Shown here: piece after piece, positions 55,291 to 64,000 of the stretch
Layout: each line of letters starts with the position of its first letter
How positions within the stretch are numbered: the stretch's first letter is position 1
Source: Dipteris shenzhenensis
Taxonomy: Eukaryota > Polypodiophyta > Polypodiopsida > Gleicheniales
DNA length: 64,000 nucleotides
Strand: one strand, 5' to 3'
Assembly (NCBI GenBank): GCA_047967505.1
Contig: CM106540.1
Made by a program: the position numbers and the translations under genes
The notes under the pieces: generated by a model
The model's database searches: none
What the model was told of the DNA's origin: nothing
The model's input: the letters and a program-made list of their open reading frames with translations, nothing else

Positions 55291-56080
55291 TGGGCAATTT
55301 GCGCATGGTTGTTTTGTACGCCTGCACGTGGCATGTTGCCTTTGGTTTTTTGCATGCATTGGGTCGCTGCTCCTGTTGTTGATTTTGCCATGCGTATTTG
55401 CAACATGCAGAGCTATATTGCAACACTCTTCTTGTCAATTTGGATACGTTCACTGCAAACATTGATGGCATTGGTGGAGCTTGGATTGAGTATTCGAAGG
55501 TGTTAATTGCATGCAGCGGAGCATCTAGTGAACAATGCCTCGTCATTCTGCTCACCCTAACTTGGTTGTTCATGGGTTACGACCTCACGTTATTTGTCTC
55601 ATCCACCTCTTACAATGCATTCCTAAGTCATAGTGTTGTTGTTGATCATCCCTTTCTTTTCCCATTCTCTTCTTGTTTCGTTGCTCATTTGTCTCACGCA
55701 CCCATCCATTTGCTCTCTTCGCATCTTTAATTCATCGTTCCCGGCCCTGGCCTCATCCACATCAATGGTTGCATGCTCCTTGCCAAAGTTCTCATCTTTG
55801 CATGCTACCATGTCACCTTCGTTTACTTTAGAATCCCGTCTCTTGCCTTGTTTCCGATGTTTTAATGGCCTTGATGCATGTCGCGGTTGACAAGTTCAGG
55901 ATGCTATACCATTGAGCATGTGTTTTCTAAAAAAGGTGAAGGGCTGTAGATTTGTTTATTATTGGTATTGTGTAAGGTGTGAGGTGGAAGGTTTGGTTGA
56001 ACCTTGAGGGAATAGAGGGTCCTTGAAATAATGGATCGAACTCCATAGTCGATGGCAATTTCAGGGTAAGCGGAAGGAGC
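55291..56080. other. Unassigned stretch with weak frames
   Basis: Frames on both strands (plus 55276-55506 and 55633-55890; minus 55623-55811, a charged helix-like peptide) lack motifs. No gene is supported. Confidence 0.3.
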
Positions 56081-56088
56081 TAGTTGAT

Positions 56089-57684
56089 GTGTGGACTTTC
56101 ATCTTGCGAACTACATTTGTAGATCGCAAGGAAGAGCTTTTTTGGGCATTTGACAGAACCTTAGATGTCCTAGGCACATATATGCAAGACAAGGATGACT
56201 TCAAAGATCTCATCAACTACATGCATGAGAATTTTACCAATTTTTCATATCAACTTGATGTGTCTTCAAAAAGATGGGTTCTAATAGATTACATCAAGTA
56301 TTTGAACCAAAGTCTGTGAAGGGCTTGTCTTTTGTGATAATCTTACATGCATGAGAATTTTACCAATTTTTCATATCAACTTGATGTGTCTTCAAAAAGA
56401 TGGGTTCCGATAGATTACATCAAGTATTTGAACCAAAGTCTGTGAAGGGCTTGTCTTTTGTGATAATCTTACATAGGAGGGGTTTAGGAAGCTAGAAGTG
56501 AATGACCTTGTGGAAGCAGGGATCATGGGAAATACAAGAACTAGGTTCCTTTCATGGGAGATGACATTCATCTTTCTTCTCCAGGAAGGAAATTTAGAGG
56601 AAGAAGCCTCCTTGTTGTCAAGCACCCCTCTAGCAAAGCTGCTGCTGTTGATAACCTTGTCCATAGACTAGACTCTAACCTATAAGTGGAAGAGACTCTT
56701 GACCATGCAAGGGAGGAGATGAAAGTAGCTGAAGCATTGGTCCTAATCTTGCAAGTGTAGAGCAAGAATCTACATCAGAGACCGTTAACCCAGCATCAGA
56801 CAAACAGTCATTCTCCCCCTCCATGTTGATGGAAAACAGTATGTGTTCCTCCATGACATCGAGGTGCTTTTTGAATTACAAGAGGATGAGGGACTCAAAG
56901 TCCTATCTAGTTTCAATGTTGACACAATTGTCAAAGATCTTGGGTTTTTAGGTTCAGAAGACTAGACAATAGTTGTATTTACTATAATAGTTCACTTTGA
57001 CTTTTTAATATAAAACCCTCATTTTTGGAAAAGAAGACCAAACAATGGAAGAATATATGCTGTGACGACACTGGTTACATTGAGAGATGTAGACATGTCA
57101 ATATATGATGCATAGCCCTTCGATACAGAAGCTTCCACTTCCAAGATAGAATAGGAGAAAGCTCCCACCTCTCATATGGAACATGATACATCACATGGGT
57201 CCATCAACATTGCAAGAGAGGAAGGAATAGAAGTCGACGATGTTGTAGAGGTAAGTTCAAACAATGTTTTGTGTTTTGATGGCCTTTTGGTATAACTTGA
57301 TTTGTTAATGTTTGTTGAATTATTGCAGGAGGCTTTTGAGGTCGATGACTTCTCATCTTAATGGGGCAATGTTCACAATGCAATTGGGCAAGATCATTCT
57401 TTAGCCCATTACTTTGGTTGAAGTGGCACAACACATCATGGTCTTCCATAGAAAACTCTCCTCAAGGGCCTATAGAGCTATGGAAGTGCAAGCCATTATC
57501 GCATGCTATTGGGTATTCCAACATCACTCGAAAATTTGGATCGATATTTAGGGAAGGGCATGGCAATAGGAGAGGATGATCTTAGTGCTGTTACAGCTAG
57601 GTTTAAATTTAGGAATACATTTGGGGATTCAAAGACCCCTATTGTTGATGTATTAGAAGTAGCTAAAAAGAAAGATAGTCTATG
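56089..57684 (+). pseudogene. Unrecognised broken gene with one clear intron
   Basis: The plus-strand frame VWTFILRTTFVDRKEELFWA through DDFKDLINYMHENFTNF and SSKRWVLIDYIKYLNQSL ends at 56319. After duplications and frame breaks, IAREEGIEVDDVVE reaches a donor (GAG|GTAAGT, 57249/57250) and continues after TATTGCAG (57328/57329) as EAFEVDDFSS-stop. A separate frame, 57503-57685, reads IPTSLENLDRYLGKGMAIGE. The intron is convincing, but the coding parts do not form one gene and I do not recognise a family. Confidence 0.3.
56219..56470 (+). repeat. 126-bp tandem duplication
   Basis: Two abutting copies beginning ACATGCATGAGAATTTTACC differ at one or two bases (GTTCTAATA against GTTCCGATA). The period equals 42 codons, but each unit contains stops. 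Confidence 0.95.
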
Positions 57685-59560
57685 AGGCCTCTTGTAGTAC
57701 ATTATGGAATATAAACATCTATTTTAATGGATATATGTCTTTAATGGATACATGTCTTTCTTGTTTGTTTTAATTCATCACTGTTCTTGATAAATTCCTC
57801 CATGGATCAGCATATTTATTCCAAGCTCCATCCAATTAAACATTGCATTTGTTTCCTTCTTTACTATTGTATTTGTTGTAAGTCATCAATGTTCTTGAGA
57901 GGTATAAATAGGGTCATCCTGACCCATAGCCTACTTTTGTTTCTTATTCTAATCCAATCGTTCTTTGTTGAGGGTCTTTTCGAATTTATAAGCTACCATT
58001 GTACTCAAAGAGAGAGGAAAATGTGAAAGCCAATTTTAGTAGAGCAAAAGTCCCCCACAAAACTAAAGGATGAATCAATAGATTGTACCAATAGTGGGAG
58101 GAGAAGTATTGTTTTCATAGAGGTTGTAATAGCAAATAAAGAACCCATCAAAAGCAAGTAACTACGGAGGCAAAAGCAAGTAATTATAGAAAGGACATAA
58201 AGATACACACAGTGAGAAAGGTAAAAATGGATGCACTAGAAGTAGAATCTCAAAAAATAGATGTAAGTGCACCATCCTAAAAAATTTATGCACAAAAGTA
58301 TGTATTTAAATAGTGAAACCAAAGGGAGGTTGAAGCATGGAAAAATGAAGTTATGGATAGCTGAAAAATAGCAAAGGTTGCCAAAAACACACACATGTAA
58401 TGCACACACCCCACGGGCTACAAGGAAAATGTAAATGTCGATGACTGGAAGAGGCGCAAAGGAAAATTGGAAAAATGTAGACATGGACGATTGGAAGAGG
58501 CACAAAAGAAAAGTGGGAAAATGTGGAGGAGTTCAACCTAAGATGACTTGCATCGTGTAAGGTTCAAGAAGCCTCAGACAAAGCTGTACAAGAAGGTATA
58601 ATGGTAGCTGGTCTTCACGAAGCCTCTAGGTAGGTTTTGGTGAGATGAGAAAAAACCCCTAAACCAGTAGGGTAGGTGGAAGTAGTATTTCACACACACA
58701 CACACACACACATGTATACTTTCCCAATTCTGAATTATTCTTTTATGTACACCGCGTGAAATCTCCCCTTTATACTCTATTTTAAACCACCCCACACACC
58801 AAGCACACTAATCCTCCCATACCTCCACTAACCCCTTCTCAACCCATGCTCTCATTTGCTCCTTACTCCACTTGTGACTTAAACATTTTTTAAATTATCT
58901 AAGAATTTATATGGTTGTTTATATTCCCAGGTAAAGCGATAACAAGCAGGGGAAAACAGGCATTACTTGTCTACCCAAACGTAACTATGTTGTTCTAATA
59001 CCTAGTTTGTTTGGATGGTGGCATGTAAGTGGACCCTGACCTTGGAACCTAGATTGCTTGAGGATTCAACATCTTTTTTCAATATTATGTTTGTCAAACT
59101 CAATATTATTTAAAAATTTTAATTTTGGTGGAAACTTTTGCAAACTCTAGTTGCTCCCCATTCTTTAACTTTTTATCCAATTGATGGAATTAATGGATCA
59201 GTTATTGATGGGACTTCTTAATCTATAAACACACACACACACACACACTTCTCCCTCCCCTAGTTTATTTGGCTTATGAATTGATTCCTAAGGAGCATTA
59301 GCCCAAGTGAATAAACCACACCAAGGACAACACGTGCGAAAAATTCAAGCAGCTTTTCATTTCACATGTTGTAATTGTAAGAACCTCCCGCAAGTTGTAA
59401 AATAACAGATCACTTTGTTTATGTTGTGCCTATCGTCAAATTCTACAAGGGACCACGAGCCAAGTTGTGTGCTTATACCTGGAATCATACACATGGAAAG
59501 CAAATGTTGACCATCCATGGACTCTGTAAGTGTAGTCTAACATCACCCAGCTTGTCCTAA
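57685..59560. other. Non-coding stretch with microsatellites
   Basis: AT-rich with no supported gene. It contains a degenerate ~54-bp tandem repeat (58428-58530) and two CA runs (58691-58711, 59229-59249). Confidence 0.45.
58428..58530. repeat. Degenerate ~54-bp tandem pair
   Basis: AAATGTAAATGTCGATGACT and AAATGTAGACATGGACGATT, each followed by GGAAGAGGCRCAAA, repeat with about 80% similarity by eye. Confidence 0.65.
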
Positions 59561-59567
59561 GATCCCC

Positions 59568-59834
59568 TTAGCCATCATATCTCATCCAGTTGACCAAGTC
59601 TACCCCTAAAGTAGGGCCTTTGGTTGACATTTTGAAAACAAAACAACGCTCCTCAAAGAATCCTTGCCTTGGAAACCTGCTGCAATGAAAGAATTCGTAC
59701 ATACATGTTCTCTTTAGCTCCAAAATGCTATCAAGTCCACCACCTCCTAGAACAGAGGACCTTCTTTCTTTTGCAACCATTCGCTCGAACCTACAAAGGA
59801 TAGGGTTTAGAACAATAAGACAGAAAACCATCAA
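59568..59834 (-). pseudogene. Unrecognised ORF or exon
   Basis: Minus-strand frame of 88 codons. The segment ERMVAKERRSSVLGGGGLDS through ILELKRTCMYEFFHC follows an acceptor-like CCTTTGTAG (about 59792) and precedes GCAG. It could be an exon of a lost gene next to the copia insertion. No family is recognised. Confidence 0.2.
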
Positions 59835-60055
59835 CTGACATACCCTTTTGTCCTAGCCAATGGCTCCATTGCTTCCAACATCATGTGTAGCTTCACTTCT
59901 CTAAAAAAATATCCAAACTTGCACAATGAACTCATAACTTTACTTCCATTACCCATTTTGCAACATCTATTTGCACTTTTCTTCGTCCTGCACTATGATT
60001 CATCCTCACCACTTTGTCCACTAGTCACTATCACTAGAACTTAGTACATTCACAA

Positions 60056-60060
60056 CCTTG
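60056..60060. repeat. Target-site duplication CCTTG (left)
   Basis: Identical to 63023-63027 on the other side of the element. Confidence 0.92.
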
Positions 60061-60394
60061 TGATAAAGATACAATATGTGATTGCCACTAAGCCTAGTGC
60101 ACACAAGATTGACAGAAACTTAGGAGGCTCAAAGCACACTACATAAGACATGAGAGGGAGATAGCAAATGTATATCTATATATATCAATCAATACATGAT
60201 AGGCTTCTTATATAGAGAGAGTCTTTAGAATAGTCAACACATGTGGGATCCTCTGATCCACATCTCTCCTTGTGGATATCCTCAATCCACATCTCCACAT
60301 CATGTAGTCCACATCCTAGGATGGCTACTTTGATTCTTTCCTTAGCACATACCTTAGCCTTTAATCTATGTGCTCATGGCACCATATCTCAACA
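60061..60394 (-). repeat. 3' LTR of the gag-only element
   Basis: On the plus strand it runs TGATAAAGATAC...CATATCTCAACA. Pairs with 62687-63022. Confidence 0.95.
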
Positions 60395-60565
60395 CCTCCC
60401 CTTGGTGCCATGATCCATTGGCTACAGCAAGGTGGTCAAATGTAAGTTACATTCTATCACCTCCCCTTAATGCATACATTGCTATTTAAGGTGGTCAAGT
60501 GTGGGTATTACAAGATCAAATCCTCCCCTTGATGCTTACATGGCTATATGGTCAGGTTTAATTTA
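60393..60565 (-). repeat. Three tandem copies of the polypurine-tract region
   Basis: Units starting at 60393, 60458 and 60520 (62-65 bp apart) each carry CCTCCCCTTRRTGC on the plus strand, meaning AAGGGGAGG on the element strand. The second half of the unit (AAGGTGGTCAARTGT) is shared at least by units 1 and 2. The copy next to the LTR is the working PPT position; the others are spare copies. Confidence 0.8.
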
Positions 60566-60677
60566 CAAACATATGGGATGAAGGTGGCAAGGATGTTGCT
60601 TCTCAATACATGTTGTTCTTGTCATTCTACTCATGGCTTGATGATGACTCCATGTAGTTGACTTACTGGTTCTTCAA

Positions 60678-61442
60678 TCAACAATCTGCTTCCTTGTGTC
60701 CTAGCTTCTTGCAATGGTGACACTTTGGTTTGTTCTTCAGTCTGCAGTCACCTATATAGTGACCCATCCTTCCGCAATGGTAGCACTTCGTTGATGTGTT
60801 ATTGAACAGTGCTTGTTCTTCATTATAGCTATTGCGTGTTGATGTAGATGTCGATGCCTTCAACTCTCTTTCTTTTTCAAGAAGGGAGGATACACATTCC
60901 TCAAACTTCGGATCTGGCAAATTCTTCAAAGTGGTTGTTAGTGCACTGTACTCTATAGGCATGCTTTTAAGGAGAATTGCAAGTGCATCTTTTTCCCCTA
61001 CTTTTGCATTTATGTCTTCTAGTTGGGTCATAATGCTTTTGATTTTGTTGACAAATTGTGCCATGGATTCATTGAAGCTTATGTGCAAACCATAGAATTC
61101 AATCTTAAGATGGATTTCTTAGTTTTTGGCTTTTGTACCAAAGTTCAAACACTGTGTTCAACTCATCCCATGCATCCTTGACATGATCCTTGGAGTCTAT
61201 ATGATGAATTATGTTTGGACCCAAGTGCAAACCAATGAGTGATAGTGCTACTTCATCTTTTTCCTTCTAGGCATCATTTTGTGCAGTGGTATGTCTTCTT
61301 TTACAATCTTCCAAAGCTTTTGATGCATCAAGAGATACCTCATTTGTGTAGACCAGGTGTGAAATCCTTCCTCGATGAACTTCTCAGTAGTTGGGGTGCG
61401 TATTGCCATTGCAAAGGTCTTACTAGTTGAAGAAAATTTCAA
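60678..61442 (-). pseudogene. Copia gag of the gag-only element
   Basis: Starts at 61442. EEGFHTWSTQMRYLLMHQKL is the copia NFxxW region. A second frame gives LIGLHLGPNIIHHIDSKDHV and DAWDELNTVFE. The main frame 61088-60678 gives ESMAQFVNKIKSIMTQLEDI and IEYSALTTTLKNLPD. It ends in two intact CCHC knuckles: CYHCGRMGHYIGDC and CHHCKKLGHKEADC. Two frameshifts (near 61250 and 61090) break it. An intact version would assemble particles and package RNA. Confidence 0.9.
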
Positions 61443-61444
61443 AT

Positions 61445-62668
61445 TTGGCAGTGTCTAATTGCTAACAATGATTTTGATTAGACAAGGGCATAGAGCTCAA
61501 ACAGGCGATCACTTTTTGTTTTTGGAGCGTGTGCAAATTCTTTCTGGATTGAAAGTTATCGCTTGTTAAAGTTTTATGAAGAAGAGGGGCAATTGATGAT
61601 GTGGCACAGGCTGTTCACATGCAACTTACAAATTGTGCTGGGTAAGGGGTTTCTATGCTGAGGTGGCCCTATGCCACATGGAAATCTTTTAACTCAACTC
61701 AGTGAACCCAAGGCTTAACCATGGTCTGAGCAACTAAACCTAACCCCTCTGGTTATCACATGCTTAGTTGGCTGATGATGTGGAAATGCCACATGTAGGA
61801 TCTCAAAATCTTGGAAGGATAAGGTCTTTGAAAAGTCAATAGTAGAAGTGTTTACAGGCTATGGTGATGAGGCGGTTGTTTCATGGGCTCATTGACGTCT
61901 TGTGGAGGCGGTGATGCTTGCAGATCTGAAGTTCAGACTAGTCTGTCCGGTCCATGCTGCCATTGCAGCAGATGAGTTGCTTGGAGAGCAGGTCGATGGA
62001 GCGCAGGGAGTCGTTGCAGCAGATGAGTCTTCTGAAGCTTCGAGTGCTCAAAGCTCAGTTACCGATGACGTAGGATAGGCACAAGTGACCCATATGTGGA
62101 GCTAGTAGTACTGTAGCCTCTCTCCTCTAGGGTGAAGCTACATGCATGGGAAGCTCTAAGTCAGCCAAGAGCTTGGCAGTGATGGCTGAGAGCCATTGTA
62201 GAAGAGCAGCTTGCGAGTGGAAGTCTATCTTTTGTTGGTTGCCATAGAAGGGCTACGGGTGCTACTATGAAGGTTGCAAAGGCTGGCTAAGGAGCTAAGA
62301 GTGATTTTGAAGGAGCTGTCCTCTGAAGTGGAGCTGCTACATTGTTGGCCAATGGAGATAGCACCTCTAGAGTTCGTGTCTCTGCTTCCAAGGTCGATGG
62401 TTGTTGCTGATATTGCTGAGAAAATACCGATCAATCGTTGGGTTGGAGATGGCGCTATTCTCAGACTCAATCTCATTGTTGGCTACCTCAGTCTCATCGG
62501 CTGTTGCCTCTCTCTCTCTCTCAATCTTTCAAAGGAGTAGAGATCATTCCTTATACTCTCATGAACTCTCTCACACAAAGATAAGAAAGATGGGACTCTC
62601 TCACAACATAAAAGAAAATCTCTCTTTAATGAGCTATACAACACTCATCTACCTAGGCTTTATGGGCA
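61445..62668 (-). other. Long leader of the gag-only element, origin unknown
   Basis: 1.2 kb between the primer site and gag, more GC-rich than the LTRs, with GAAGCTC/GTTGCAG-rich simple motifs. Frames on both strands (minus 62225-62476; plus 62274-62540) show no domain. It may be a true leader or captured DNA. Confidence 0.5.
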
Positions 62669-62672
62669 ACCT

Positions 62673-62686
62673 ATGCTCTGATACCA
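62673..62686 (-). promoter_or_regulatory. Primer-binding site (initiator Met-tRNA)
   Basis: The minus strand reads TGGTATCAGAGCAT immediately after the LTR's final CA. It confirms minus-strand orientation. Confidence 0.95.
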
Positions 62687-63022
62687 TGATAAAAATACAA
62701 TATGTGATCTCCACTAAGCCTAGTGCACACAAGATCGACAGAAGAACTAAGGAGGCTCAAAGCACACTACATAAGACATGAGAGGGAGATAGCAAATGTA
62801 TATCTATATATTTCAATCAATACATGATAGGCTTCTTATATAGAGAGAGCCTTTAGAATAGTCAACACATGTGGGATCCTCTGATCCACATCTCTCTTTG
62901 TGGATATCCTCAATTCACATCTCCACAACATGTAGTCCACATCCTAGGGTGGCTACTTTGATTCTTTCCTTAGCACATACCTTAGTCTTTAATCTATGTG
63001 CTTATGGCACCATATCTCAACA
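62687..63022 (-). repeat. 5' LTR of the gag-only element
   Basis: 336 bp, carrying one 2-bp indel relative to the 3' LTR. Followed by CCTTG at 63023-63027. Confidence 0.95.
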
Positions 63023-63027
63023 CCTTG

Positions 63028-63767
63028 CACAGCACAGTTTGCTCAGCTATAGGACTTGGCAAAGTGGCATTAGAATATATTTTGCTCATCATGTTTGCAT
63101 ATTCTCTATGCACATGGACCATGGTGTGTACAGAATTGGGGCCTTTTGTCCATTTAGAATACACAAGTCATGTGGAGAAGTCCCACAATAGAGCCAAGGC
63201 AACCTACTTCAAAAACTCAAGGCCTTGTGGTGGTGTCACTTGTAGCAATGCATTGCATGAGATGTTTGACTAGTTTTTTAGATGTTTACTAGGTAGGACT
63301 TTGAAGTTTGAAAAGGAAAAGGCATCAAAACTTCCAAAAGAAGTTCAAATTGTATCAAATAATGGAAGTCATAGTGCTTGGAAAGCTTCCATAGGGAGTT
63401 GAGGAGTGGCATGTTGGTTGCAAGCTAGAGTGAGAGAAGGGATTAGATGGGTCCAACAAGCAAAGTGGTACATCCATGGCTTGCATTGATTGGTCTTCAA
63501 ACACAAGAGTTGCAGTCGGTGCACCCATCCTAACAATTGAAGTCCATAAGAACAAAAGCGCTTGCAAGACCATAGCTATTTTATCCTATATAGGCTTTCA
63601 AAGCCATAACTATTTTAACTCTTAACATTTGAAGCTACAGATTGGTCCTCCTCTATCTATTTAGCAAGATGAATATATTTCAGAGGTCTTTTGCAATACA
63701 ATCATAGAGCTTTAAAGATCTAAATGTTGTAAACCCATGAGAAGGAGCCTTTGTAAGGTAAAAGCAA
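63028..63767. other. Flank without a supported gene
   Basis: Short plus frames (62998-63273) start inside the LTR and are accidental. Nothing recognised. Confidence 0.4.
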
Positions 63768-63910
63768 TGGCTCATGATGTGGCACAACCATATCAAGATG
63801 TAGATAGACCATCTCAGGATGTGCCTAGACCATCTCATGATGTGGTAGGACCATCTCCCTCATGATGTCACAAGATCATCTCATGATGTCACGGACCATC
63901 TCATGATGGT
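63768..63910 (+). repeat. ~20-27-bp tandem repeat, (RPSHDV)-like
   Basis: Six imperfect units of ACCATCTCATGATGTGG. In one plus frame from about 63767 they encode AHDVAQPYQDVDRPSQDVPR, then PSHDVVGPSP before a stop. This suggests either a decayed hydroxyproline-like or low-complexity repeat protein, or a simple minisatellite. Confidence 0.7.
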
Positions 63911-64000
63911 GGTTTGACTCTACGGTTCTAGGTGATGCACAACAGGGGTCAACAAAGAAAGGTGCTAAACGAGTGGAGGTTGCAAAGTACAAAAAGATGA

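Larger units (their letters stand above)
60061..63022 (-). mobile_element. Gag-only copia-type retrotransposon (TR-GAG-like), complete ends
   Basis: 2962 bp on the minus strand, bounded by 334- and 336-bp LTRs (TGTTGAGATATGG...TTTTATCA) and CCTTG target duplications. A perfect Met-tRNA primer site abuts the 5' LTR and a purine tract abuts the 3' LTR. The only recognisable protein is gag with two zinc knuckles. No protease, integrase, RT or RNase H is present. I count roughly 15 differences between LTRs (about 95-96% identity). It needs another element's polymerase to move. About 1.2 kb between primer site and gag is of unknown origin. Confidence 0.93.

Noticed and set aside
63768-63910. CRISPR-like array
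   Set aside because: Units are contiguous and degenerate with no unique spacers, and the sequence is eukaryotic.

Overview
The window looks like a gene-poor, transposon-packed stretch of a land-plant nuclear genome. The evidence is plant-type Ty3/gypsy and Ty1/copia elements with Met-tRNA primer sites, spliced genes with GT-AG introns, LINE/SINE debris and long AT-rich stretches. A fern, lycophyte or gymnosperm seems more likely than a compact angiosperm, but nothing fixes the species. Most coding signal is broken mobile DNA.

Layout. 1-7.2 kb: AT-rich, with a few unrecognised ORFs and small duplications. 7.3-14.8 kb: a decayed gypsy polymerase, then a protease remnant, a minisatellite and unfamiliar ORF remnants ending at a purine tract. 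16.7-18.6 kb: a tRNA-like SINE and an ORF1-only LINE that share a 3' tail. 22.7-31.9 kb: a minus-strand copia gag split by an 8.7-kb gypsy element, with matching TCCAT target duplications. 33-39.4 kb: a chromovirus on the minus strand, with an inverted LTR piece and a copia gag beyond its LTR. 39.4-44.2 kb: LINE tail, copia fragment, an LTR plus primer site followed by an extraordinary GTAC cluster, and gypsy fragments on both strands.

45.1-48.4 kb is the only convincing host locus: a head-to-head pair. On the minus strand are three exons of a CMS1/CMSS1-like ribosome-biogenesis gene. On the plus strand is an unrecognised four-exon gene whose exons sum to exactly 180 codons, with every intron in phase 1. 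The shared upstream region carries a ~146-bp tandem duplication.

48.8-55.1 kb is the most interesting part: a Helentron (Helitron2-type rolling-circle transposon) encoding zinc-finger/Rep, PIF1-type helicase and a C-terminal apurinic-like endonuclease. An OB-fold, RPA-like multi-exon remnant lies directly upstream on the same strand. The Rep HUH motif and the endonuclease are frameshifted, so this copy is dead. 55-60 kb holds unrecognised decayed sequence. 60.06-63.02 kb is a structurally complete 2.96-kb copia-type, gag-only retrotransposon (TR-GAG-like) with 334/336-bp LTRs, CCTTG target duplications and a triplicated polypurine region. The window ends in a short-period repeat.
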